Below are positions 1-5,540 of a stretch of 5,540 nt of DNA, in pieces. Origin of the DNA: Pirellulaceae bacterium (GTDB lineage: Bacteria; Planctomycetota; Planctomycetia; Pirellulales; Pirellulaceae); the NCBI GenBank assembly GCA_013002105.1, contig JABDKS010000189.1:1-5540 (forward strand). Reading direction: 5' to 3'. The notes under the pieces are model-generated. The model saw only the letters and a list, made by a program, of their open reading frames with translations. It made no database searches and had not been told where the DNA came from. Made by a program: the position numbers and the translations under genes. Within the stretch, counting starts at the first letter, position 1, and every line of letters starts with the position of its first letter.

Positions 1-184
1 ATCCGGGGTTCCAGTGCAACGCGCCGATCGCTTCCAGGGGAGCCGCTGTGCCAGCGCCCCCCATCGATCGATTGACCGGTCCGACGCCGGTAATGGCAAT
101 CCCCTGCCCCTGCAACGTAGCCGCCACAGAACAAACGATGAGGACTGCTAAAAGTTCAACCCGAAGCTTGGGAAATAGGAACAT
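1..184 (-). CDS. FadL/OMPP1/TodX-like outer membrane transport protein, N-terminal part (runs off left edge)
   Basis: Reading leftwards from the ATG at 184-182 gives 61 uninterrupted codons to the window edge. The protein starts with a signal peptide: a short N-region with K6 and R8, then a hydrophobic stretch LLAVLIVCSVAATL (residues 11-24), with cleavage probably around residues 24-28. The mature start, ITGVGPVNRSMGGAGTAAPL (31-50), followed by a GALHWNPG segment (54-61), is the type of N-terminus seen in FadL-family beta-barrels, which carry hydrophobic compounds such as long-chain fatty acids across the outer membrane; the barrel itself lies outside the window. An in-frame TAA lies 15 codons upstream, so the gene starts here. 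A weak Shine-Dalgarno-like GAGA (194-191) sits 6 bases before the ATG. C18 is not in a proper lipobox, so a lipoprotein is unlikely. It is transcribed divergently from the kinase. The export signal is clear; the family rests on about 30 mature residues. Confidence 0.72.
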   Translation of the reverse strand, partial: MFLFPKLRVELLAVLIVCSVAATLQGQGIAITGVGPVNRSMGGAGTAAPLEAIGALHWNPG

Positions 185-239
185 CTTTGATCTCAAATGG
201 GTCAGTGGCTTCGGGTGGTAATAGCATTAGTGCCGGCGA

Positions 240-250
240 TACATCATGTA
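240..250. repeat. Short perfect palindrome TACAT-C-ATGTA
   Basis: The 11 bases read TACAT, one central C, then ATGTA, a perfect 5+1+5 inverted repeat about 56 bases upstream of the FadL-like start codon. Its size and place would suit a small dimeric-regulator operator, but palindromes this short occur by chance and no regulator is encoded in the window. Confidence 0.2.
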
Positions 251-525
251 GGGGTAATGCTCTTTGGATCGACGCGACCGGGTTGCTGCCGTGCTGATTT
301 GCGACAATCGCTATAGATTCACTGATCCTCGTCACGCGAAACCGGCACAACCTGCGAAGCTTGCCAAGTTCTGGGGGGGTGACCAGCCGAGCCAAGTGGT
401 GGCGATCACTACGTAGGAGATCGTTCGCGGCATCCCAACTCCGTTGGACCTGCCACCCAGCTCGACTCCGAGTCCGGGATAGAAGAATCTGGGGATGAAT
501 GCGGACGTCGAGCGGGCGCTCCTGA

Positions 526-547
526 AGAATCGTTGCTAGAATCGTTG
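526..547 (+). repeat. Direct repeat AGAATCGTTG, two copies with a 12-base period
   Basis: AGAATCGTTG occurs at 526-535 and again at 538-547. The spacing of 12 bases, about one helical turn, puts both copies on nearly the same face of the DNA. The second copy overlaps the -35 hexamer of the only promoter candidate found for the kinase. This arrangement could be a direct-repeat activator or repressor site; with only two copies it could also be chance. Confidence 0.3.
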
Positions 548-573
548 GCAGTCGTCGGGGGGCGTGCTATCGC
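545..573 (+). promoter_or_regulatory. Candidate sigma-70-type promoter for the kinase gene
   Basis: TTGGCA (545-550, five of six matches to TTGACA) is followed after 17 bases by TATCGC (568-573). That -10 box is weak, but a TG one base upstream of it (565-566) gives an extended -10. It would start transcription near 580, about 56 bases before the kinase ATG. Planctomycete promoter consensus is not well fixed and the -10 is poor, so this is only a candidate. Confidence 0.25.
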
Positions 574-639
574 ATGGATTGTGATACCACCAGCCGGTCA
601 CTGATCCGTCCACGAATCACCATGACAGATCCACCATGA
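574..639 (+). other. Possible 21-codon leader ORF overlapping the kinase start (ATGA)
   Basis: An ATG at 574 opens a 21-residue frame whose second ATG is at 622 and whose TGA stop is at 637-639. The stop overlaps the kinase ATG (636-638) as ATGA, a layout typical of translational coupling by termination and re-initiation. The kinase ATG itself has no clear Shine-Dalgarno sequence before it, which makes coupling attractive. A run of six G (557-562) lies 11 bases before ATG 574, a poor ribosome site, and if transcription starts near 580 only the five-codon frame from 622 would remain. The peptide has no recognisable features and may not be made. Confidence 0.2.
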
Positions 640-3600
640 CTCTGAGGCTGTTCTGTCATCACGGCCACCCGTTGAACTTTACGGATGATCTGGCCGATAA
701 AGAACTCGCCTGCAACCGCTGCGGTAGCGTTTCGATGCGGCGGCCCGTCGATACGCCCAAAAGCTTGTTGGACAAAAGCACACACGGCGACGAGGACCAG
801 CCCAACACCAACGCGAGCGATCAACCCCCGTCGGACGAGGATCCGTTGTCATCGCTCTTCATGACGGTTGATGAAATTCCGAGTGATGAAAGCGCCAAAC
901 GCAAACCGGCAATTCGAGCCAAGCAGCGTCCAAGTGATCCAAGTGCATCGCGATCTTCTGCGTCATCAAGCGAGCGAATCTCCGACAAACATTTTGAACC
1001 ACCGCAGCTCGCAGGCTATGAGATCATCGAAGAACTCGGCCGAGGGGGGATGGGCGTTGTCTACCGGGCACGCGATATAGCGCGTGGCCGCGAGGTTGCT
1101 CTTAAAACCTTACAACGAATGAATCCCGAAAGTCTGCAGCGGTTCAAGGCAGAGTTTCGTGCGCTTGCCGACATTGCGCATCCCAATCTCGCGTCATTGT
1201 ACGAATTGCTCTCGGACGGAAAAACGTGGTGTTTCACCATGGAGATTCTCGACGGTGTCGATTTTCTACAATACGTGTGGTCCGGTTTTGAGTCGCTCCG
1301 ATCCCAGGAGAATCAAACACCGGTGTCGATTGCGCAAGCAGCGGGCCCGAGGTTGACGGAGCAGAGAATCGATCGTTGGCGTGATGTGATGAAGCAGTTG
1401 GCTATCGGGCTGGACACGCTGCATCAAGCAGGCATTTTGCACACCGACATCAAACCATCCAACGTCGTGATGACGACCGAGGGGCGACTGGTTCTATTGG
1501 ACTTTGGTTTGGCTGCTCCGATCGATCAAAAGCACGGCGAGCTGATTTTGATCCAAGGAACACCACCCTACATGTCGCCCGAACAGGGACGCGGCGCGCC
1601 GCTGAATGAAGCCAGCGATTGGTACGCGGTCGGCGTAATGATTTACGAGCTGCTGACCGGACGGTTGCCATTTCACGGCAAATCGAGAGAGGTCTTGGCC
1701 AGAAAGCAGGTGGAGACACCTACCGCCCCGTCAGAATTGCGCCCGGATACGCCGGAAGATTTGAGCGAATTTTGCATGGCGTTGTTACAGCGCGAGGCCG
1801 CACTGAGGCCGTCGGTGTCGGATACCCTGCGGTTCCTGGGTGCCGACGATGTGGCCAAGGCGCGTGATGCATCGCGGCAAGCGGAGATAACCCAGTCGAT
1901 CGATTTGGTAGGCAGAGATCGGCACTTGGAGGTACTACGGAAATCGTTTGCGCAAGTGGCGGCCGGTGACACGCTCAGTACATTTGTGCATGGCAAGTCG
2001 GGAATGGGAAAAAGTGTTCTCATTCGACGTTTTCTCAACGACATCAAGCAACACAGCGACGCGGTTGTCTTGGAAGGCCGCTGCTACGAACAAGAATCGG
2101 TGCCGTTTAAAGCGTTGGACAGTCTGATCGATTCGCTCGCCGACTATTTGAATACGCTGGGAACGGAGTTGGTTCACTCGGTGATGCCACGTGACCGGCT
2201 GGCTTTGACGCGCGTCTTTCCGGTCTTGGGAGGAACGGCTGAAGTCGCCGGCGCGACCTATCCGTCGGTCGATAGTGCAGATCAACAAGAGTTGCGGCAG
2301 CGGGCAATGAATGCGCTGCGAGAACTATTGCAACGGTTGGCGATTCGTTCGCCATTGGTGCTGTACGTTGACGATTTGCAATGGGGCGATGTCGACAGTG
2401 CTGTCCTGTTAGCCGATTTGGTACGCCCACCCGATGCGCCACGGATTTTGTTGTTGGCGTCGTACCGCAGCGAAGACGCCGATCGAAGCTTGTGTTTGCG
2501 AGCAGTTGACGATGCTTTTCGACGAGGCCGAAATCACCCGCAGCGAACCGAGCTTGCAATCGAACCGTTGACGACGCAAGAATCCGAAACATTGGCGCTG
2601 TCGTTGCTGGGAGAGAACCAACAAGCCAATCGCACGTACGCCAAAAAAATCGCGAACGAATCGGGTGGATTGCCGTTTTTTGTTTGGGAACTGGCACAGC
2701 ATGTTCAGGAAGATCCGGGGATTGCGGATCAGGCAATCGAACTGGACGAAGTGATTTGGGTTCGTGTGACTCGGTTGCCTGAGGATACGCGCCGGATGTT
2801 GGAGATGATCGCGGTTTCCGGTCGTCCGATGCCGACGGCGGAAATATTTCAAGCATGCGACGCGATGGCCAACGGACCGACGCTGATGCGACAACTACGT
2901 GCCAGTCAATTTGTTCGCACGACCGACTCGCAAGATGACCAAACATTGGTCGAAGCCTACCATGACCGCATTCGTGAATCGGTCGTCAACCATATCGAAC
3001 CGGAAACAGTCACCCAATGGAACCGAAGTTGGGCGCGAACGATCCAGGCGGTCAGTGGCGTGGGTGTCGATGAGCTGCGCGAACAAATCGGTTTGACGGA
3101 TGAGTTTGAGGCGCCCGAGCAAAACTACGAGCTGGAGAGGGAGCAGTGGCAACGCTTTTTCGACATCGCTTACTTCTATGATGCAGCGGGCGAACACGCG
3201 CAGGCGTTCGCGTACGCATTGTTGGCGGCCGAGCAATCTCGCATGCAGGATGGCTTGGAAGTCGCCGAGCAGCAGTATCGCATCGCGTTGCGAGCGGCAG
3301 ATACTGTCGACCCCGCGTTGCGATTCCGAGTTTTGGAAGGTCTGGGCGACGTGCTGGTGATGCGGGGTCGCTATGACGAAGCCAACGAGCAATACAAGGC
3401 AGCCCGCGCTATGATCCAGGGCGAACAGACACTGGCCCGAATGGATCAGAAAATCGGCGTTGCCTGGCTGAAGAAAGGGGACATGGGCGAAGCACGCGAC
3501 ACGCTCGAACGCGCGATCGGGACCACCGGCGAGAAACCTCCGTCGTCAATCACCGTGCTGCCGCGAGCGTTCAAGGAAGCCGTCGTGCAGTTTCTGCATA

Positions 3601-4772
3601 CAAAATTTCCGTCGCGTTTGGTCGGTCGACGAGATCCGACGTCGTCGCAGGGCAAATTGGATCGGCTTCGTGTGCGGATCTATGATCAGCTGACGTTCAG
3701 TTACTGGTTCACGCGAGGAATGAACTTTGTTCTTTGGTCGCACCTGCGACAGATGAATCTTGCCGAACATTACCCGCCGTCGGCAGAACTGGGCAAGACA
3801 TACGCGTTCCACGCCGTGACGATGACAGGCGTTCCGATGGCGCAAAGGGGCGTTGATTACGCCGAGCGGGCCTATCAGATATCGCTTGACAAGGGCGATT
3901 TGTGGGGACAGGGAGAAGCCCGTAGTTTCCAAACGTTTGCGTTGATCGTACTGGCGAAATTCAAAGAAGGTGTCGCGACCGGCTTGGAAGCGGTCGAACT
4001 TTTGGAGGACGCCGGCGATGTTTGGGAATCCAACATGGCTCGCATGATCGCAACGGTTCCGATGTACTACTTGGGCGACTTAAAAACCGCCTACCAAGAA
4101 TCAAAAAAAGCGTATGAGATCGGTTTGGAGACCGGCGATTTTTCCGCCGTGTGTATTTCGCTTCTGTTTTGGATTCCCACCAATCCGAAAACGATTCCCG
4201 AGGGCGCGATTCAGGCGGAGTTGGAGCGACCGCGCGAAGACCCGTTGACGATCGCAGGTGCCGTCTATGCACGCGGACTGGAATTGTTGTTATGTGAAGA
4301 TAATCCCAGGGAAGCGGCAAAGATTTTGCAGGAGAGTTTGGACCAAGCCAAACGTTTGGGCCTCCGCAATGTTTGTCTGTTCAGCGCCGCGACATGGAAG
4401 GTCACCGCGCTGCGGAGCGTTGCACAGCGAGAGGCCGACGGTCCGGCGCGGCGAAAAGCAGTCGCCGACGCAATCAGAGCTGCGAAGGTGGCCTTAAAAA
4501 TCACCAAAAAGTATCGGGCCTGCCGCCCGCATGCCCTGCGAGAGCGCGCCATCATCGCGGTCTTGCAAGAGAATGAGACGCAGGCCCGTCGATACTTTGA
4601 TGAAAGTTTGCTGCTGGCCGAATCCTATGAAGCGCGATACGACCATGCAAAAACGATGCTCGCTCTAGGTCAGGCGGGCGAACAATTCGGTTGGGCAGAC
4701 GCTCCCGCGCAGATCGTCGAGGCAACACAACAGCTCGCCGAGATGGAAGCGTTTCAACACACAGCTCCATGA
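636..4772 (+). CDS. Zinc-ribbon Ser/Thr protein kinase fused to AAA_16/STAND ATPase and TPR repeats (PknK-like architecture), 1378 residues
   Basis: A cytoplasmic signalling protein with no membrane segment visible. Domains in order: a small zinc-ribbon-like motif (C7, H11, C26, C29); an acidic, Ser/Pro-rich linker (about 35-122); a Hanks-type kinase (about 127-400); an AAA_16 ATPase (about 424-690); a helical part carrying HDRIRES (776-782); then TPR-type helical repeats (about 838-1350). The kinase has its glycine loop GRGGMG (135-140), ATP-binding K157, likely alpha-C E173, catalytic D271 in HTDIKPSN (269-276), DFG (289-291) and a GTPPYMSPEQ segment (308-317). HTD replaces HRD, making it non-RD. 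The ATPase has Walker A GKSGMGKS (453-460) and Walker B VLYVDD (575-580). Active kinase and ATPase are therefore expected. The order resembles mycobacterial PknK and planctomycete or cyanobacterial multidomain kinases, but no C-terminal output domain (histidine kinase, GGDEF, HTH) follows the TPRs, which probably bind partners or ligand. ATG 636 is the only ATG after an in-frame TGA at 582 that keeps the zinc ribbon. Substrates are unknown. Confidence 0.95.
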   Translation: MTLRLFCHHGHPLNFTDDLADKELACNRCGSVSMRRPVDTPKSLLDKSTHGDEDQPNTNASDQPPSDEDPLSSLFMTVDEIPSDESAKRKPAIRAKQRPSDPSASRSSASSSERISDKHFEPPQLAGYEIIEELGRGGMGVVYRARDIARGREVALKTLQRMNPESLQRFKAEFRALADIAHPNLASLYELLSDGKTWCFTMEILDGVDFLQYVWSGFESLRSQENQTPVSIAQAAGPRLTEQRIDRWRDVMKQLAIGLDTLHQAGILHTDIKPSNVVMTTEGRLVLLDFGLAAPIDQKHGELILIQGTPPYMSPEQGRGAPLNEASDWYAVGVMIYELLTGRLPFHGKSREVLARKQVETPTAPSELRPDTPEDLSEFCMALLQREAALRPSVSDTLRFLGADDVAKARDASRQAEITQSIDLVGRDRHLEVLRKSFAQVAAGDTLSTFVHGKSGMGKSVLIRRFLNDIKQHSDAVVLEGRCYEQESVPFKALDSLIDSLADYLNTLGTELVHSVMPRDRLALTRVFPVLGGTAEVAGATYPSVDSADQQELRQRAMNALRELLQRLAIRSPLVLYVDDLQWGDVDSAVLLADLVRPPDAPRILLLASYRSEDADRSLCLRAVDDAFRRGRNHPQRTELAIEPLTTQESETLALSLLGENQQANRTYAKKIANESGGLPFFVWELAQHVQEDPGIADQAIELDEVIWVRVTRLPEDTRRMLEMIAVSGRPMPTAEIFQACDAMANGPTLMRQLRASQFVRTTDSQDDQTLVEAYHDRIRESVVNHIEPETVTQWNRSWARTIQAVSGVGVDELREQIGLTDEFEAPEQNYELEREQWQRFFDIAYFYDAAGEHAQAFAYALLAAEQSRMQDGLEVAEQQYRIALRAADTVDPALRFRVLEGLGDVLVMRGRYDEANEQYKAARAMIQGEQTLARMDQKIGVAWLKKGDMGEARDTLERAIGTTGEKPPSSITVLPRAFKEAVVQFLHTKFPSRLVGRRDPTSSQGKLDRLRVRIYDQLTFSYWFTRGMNFVLWSHLRQMNLAEHYPPSAELGKTYAFHAVTMTGVPMAQRGVDYAERAYQISLDKGDLWGQGEARSFQTFALIVLAKFKEGVATGLEAVELLEDAGDVWESNMARMIATVPMYYLGDLKTAYQESKKAYEIGLETGDFSAVCISLLFWIPTNPKTIPEGAIQAELERPREDPLTIAGAVYARGLELLLCEDNPREAAKILQESLDQAKRLGLRNVCLFSAATWKVTALRSVAQREADGPARRKAVADAIRAAKVALKITKKYRACRPHALRERAIIAVLQENETQARRYFDESLLLAESYEARYDHAKTMLALGQAGEQFGWADAPAQIVEATQQLAEMEAFQHTAP

Positions 4773-4923
4773 TGAAGTGTCTTTTGTGGCGCACATGGAT
4801 CCGTGCGGCACAATCGCGGTACAAAGATCACCGACCAGATGTGATCGTCGGAAGTCCGCGCGAGGTTGCGACGTATTCGCAAGACACAACAATGCCGAAG
4901 GGATCAAGGCCATTCAACAGACA

Positions 4924-4980
4924 GTAGGGCCGGTTCCCACCGGCCAGGGAACCCGGGGTTGTTCACGGCCGGTAGGAACC
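4924..4980 (+). repeat. REP-like hairpin preceded by GTAG
   Basis: GTAG (4924-4927) is followed directly by a perfect 7-base stem, GGCCGGT (4928-4934) and ACCGGCC (4939-4945), around a TCCC loop. A larger alternative stem pairs 4932-4945 with 4967-4980 at 13 of 14 positions, and a third pairs GGTTCCC (4932-4938) with GGGAACC (4947-4953). A GTAG or GGAG tetranucleotide next to a hairpin is the known signature of REP sequences that are processed by TnpA_REP (RAYT) transposases. At the right end of the element, read on the minus strand, GTAG and the first stem half recur (5274-5261), but the second stem half is missing. Confidence 0.5.
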
Positions 4981-5020
4981 TCGTCTTTACCCACAAGTCT
5001 GCTTTTGCAATTAACACTTT

Positions 5021-5072
5021 ACCCTCCCGCGCGTATGACTTTCCATTGGAAAACACGCTGTCGCGGGAGGGT
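5021..5072. repeat. Left internal hairpin of the palindromic element
   Basis: ACCCTCCCGCG (5021-5031) and CGCGGGAGGGT (5062-5072) are exact reverse complements, giving an 11-base stem with a 30-base loop. The loop itself holds a smaller palindrome, TTTCCA-T-TGGAAA (5040-5052), and GCGT/ACGC (5031-5034 and 5055-5058). In RNA it would be a strong stem, but no T-run follows, so it is not a standard intrinsic terminator. Confidence 0.6.
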
Positions 5073-5159
5073 CGATGGTGAGCCCAAGCGAGCCAACGGG
5101 GAGGGCGAACAGAAGCCGTTGATCGCCATCCCCGTCACACTCGCTAAAGCTCGGTGCCG

Positions 5160-5212
5160 ACCCTCCCACGGACAAGTCTCTATTACATGGATGATTTAGC
5201 GCGTGGGAGGGT
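5160..5212. repeat. Right internal hairpin of the palindromic element
   Basis: ACCCTCCCACG (5160-5170) and CGTGGGAGGGT (5202-5212) are exact reverse complements, giving an 11-base stem with a 31-base loop. It is the counterpart of the hairpin at 5021-5072: same stem length, nearly the same loop size, and the same CCCTCCC core. The G-C pair at stem position 9 there is an A-T pair here, so both strands of the stem changed together. Confidence 0.6.
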
Positions 5213-5327
5213 GAATTAAAGAAGCTATCAATCAGCAGATTTGTGGGTAAAGACAAAGTAGGAACCGGCCCTACCTAACTGGCAAGCCACAACGAGCGCG
5301 GGCGGTTTCAATCGCAACGCGACCGCG

Positions 5328-5540
5328 TCAGGTTTCGTTTGCCAAGGCGCATTTTAGCGGACAGGTGTTCGGCACCGACTCTCCGCGGCGGTACAGGCTT
5401 AACAGTTCCTTGGACCGCTGGGCCAACAGTCGTCGCACCTCACGGCGTTTGCCTTTAACGCGTGCGATTTTCATCGAGTCGTAGGCGGTCGTTTGGTGTC
5501 GCATCCATGCGATCACCGCCGCTTCGGCACGACGCTCGAC
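5328..5540 (-). CDS. DUF2293-like protein, C-terminal part (runs off right edge)
   Basis: The frame is open from the window edge to a TGA at 5330-5328, giving the last 70 residues. The segment AAVIAWMRHQTTAYDSMKI, a short basic stretch (KGKRREVRR) and an amphipathic helix ending in LLSLYRRGE resemble the DUF2293 family, whose members share an AVIAxxRHxxTxYD motif followed by an Arg-rich helix. That family has no established function. The fragment is very basic, which would suit contact with nucleic acid, but this is inference. After the domain comes a short tail containing CPLKCAL. An internal GTG near 5516 could be read as a start, but the reading frame and the motif continue upstream to the edge, so the gene is larger than seen. 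It is convergent with the kinase gene, with the palindromic element in between. The family call rests on motif memory, not on a search. Confidence 0.6.
   Translation of the reverse strand, partial: VERRAEAAVIAWMRHQTTAYDSMKIARVKGKRREVRRLLAQRSKELLSLYRRGESVPNTCPLKCALANET

Larger units (their letters stand above)
185..635. other. Divergent intergenic region (451 bases) without a convincing gene
   Basis: This stretch separates the start of the exported FadL-like gene from the start of the kinase gene, so it must hold both promoters. An open frame on the minus strand (395-156) would give 79 residues, but it has no recognisable domain, no good ribosome binding site, and runs into the FadL-like coding sequence in another frame, so it is not called. 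Visible small structures are an 11-base palindrome (240-250), a 5+1+5 palindrome GACTC-C-GAGTC (464-474), a direct repeat (526-547) and a promoter candidate (545-573). No tRNA or known riboswitch could be recognised by eye. Confidence 0.6.
4983..5254. repeat. Inverted-repeat arms of 20 bases (4983-5002 and 5235-5254)
   Basis: GTCTTTACCCACAAGTCTGC at 4983-5002 and the reverse complement of 5235-5254 agree at 19 of 20 positions; the single difference is C against T. The arms are 232 bases apart and sit just inside the REP-like ends, so they form the second layer of the nested palindrome. A 9-base GTAGGAACC adjoins both arms in direct orientation (4972-4980 and 5258-5266). Confidence 0.7.
4924..5274. 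mobile_element. Nested palindromic intergenic element, MITE/BIME-like, non-coding
   Basis: About 350 bases are built as a mirror image. From outside inwards the paired arms are: GTAGGGCCGGTTCC (4924-4937) with its exact reverse complement (5261-5274), 14 of 14; 4983-5002 with 5235-5254, 19 of 20; ACCCTCCC-type boxes 5021-5033 with 5200-5212, 12 of 13; and 5062-5074 with 5158-5170, 12 of 13. The centre (about 5075-5157) is unpaired. The left arm carries an additional block of about 45 bases that the right arm lacks. There is no transposase gene inside and no obvious target-site duplication. Terminal inverted repeats, small size and lack of coding capacity fit a non-autonomous mobile element; a large structured RNA or a bidirectional terminator are alternatives. 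The inverted repeats are seen directly; mobility is inferred. Confidence 0.6.
4773..5327. other. Convergent intergenic region (555 bases) dominated by a palindromic element
   Basis: The region lies between the stop codons of the kinase (plus strand) and the DUF2293-like gene (minus strand). The first 150 bases (4773-4923) show no gene, repeat or hairpin with a T-run. The middle (4924-5274) is the inverted-repeat element described separately. The last 53 bases hold only a weak 5-base stem next to the DUF2293-like stop. Open frames crossing the element (for example 5256-5011 on the minus strand) simply follow the repeat and look like no known protein. Confidence 0.7.

Noticed and set aside
131..133. 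Cys18 of the FadL-like protein as a lipoprotein attachment site
   Set aside because: The residues before it (L-I-V) do not fit a lipobox, which needs a small residue at -1, and the Cys lies in the middle of the hydrophobic stretch.
156..395. Minus-strand open frame of 79 residues in the divergent intergenic region
   Set aside because: It has no recognisable domain or ribosome site and overlaps the better supported start of the FadL-like gene in another frame.
464..474. GACTC-C-GAGTC palindrome as an operator
   Set aside because: A 5+1+5 palindrome is expected by chance, and nothing in its position links it to a promoter.
2107..2946. Long minus-strand frame (279 residues) inside the kinase gene
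   Set aside because: It lies antisense to the conserved ATPase domain; its composition is that of an antisense shadow, with no motif.
5011..5256. Minus-strand open frame of 81 residues across the palindromic element, and a plus-strand frame at 4777-5199
   Set aside because: Both follow the inverted-repeat structure and resemble no protein family. Copies of such repeats easily produce false hypothetical proteins.
4924..5274. CRISPR array
   Set aside because: The repeats are inverted and nested rather than regularly spaced direct repeats with unique spacers, and no cas genes are present.
5302..5326. Hairpin GCGGT/ACCGC next to the DUF2293-like stop as a terminator
   Set aside because: The stem has only five pairs with a 15-base loop and no T-run.

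Overview
The window looks like a piece of a Planctomycetes chromosome, most likely from the Rhodopirellula/Pirellulaceae group. The reasons are the moderate GC content, a very large cytoplasmic Hanks-type kinase fused to a STAND-type ATPase and TPR repeats, the style of the two flanking partial genes, and a palindromic intergenic repeat ending in GTAG-type hairpins. This assignment is inferred from gene style; no marker gene is present.

Layout. (1) Positions 1-184, minus strand: the first 61 codons of an exported protein whose mature N-terminus resembles the FadL/OMPP1/TodX outer-membrane transport family. The gene runs off the left edge. (2) Positions 185-635: a divergent intergenic region with no convincing full gene. 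It holds a short palindrome, a 12-base-period direct repeat, a weak extended -10 promoter candidate and a 21-codon mini-ORF that overlaps the kinase start by ATGA. (3) Positions 636-4772, plus strand: one intact 1378-residue gene encoding a zinc-ribbon / Ser-Thr kinase / AAA_16 ATPase / TPR protein, the only complete gene here. (4) Positions 4773-5327: a convergent intergenic region. About 350 bases of it (4924-5274) form a nested, mirror-ordered inverted-repeat element with REP-like ends and two internal hairpins that have the same design but differ by a paired substitution. (5) Positions 5328-5540, minus strand: the C-terminal 70 codons of a protein resembling the DUF2293 family, running off the right edge.

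The three genes do not form an operon: the FadL-like gene and the kinase are divergent, and the kinase and the DUF2293-like gene are convergent. The kinase probably senses a cytoplasmic signal through its ATPase/TPR part and phosphorylates unknown partners. A shared control region with the FadL-like gene is possible but unproven. The least ordinary part of the window is the palindromic element at 4924-5274, which looks like a non-autonomous REP/BIME- or MITE-like sequence.
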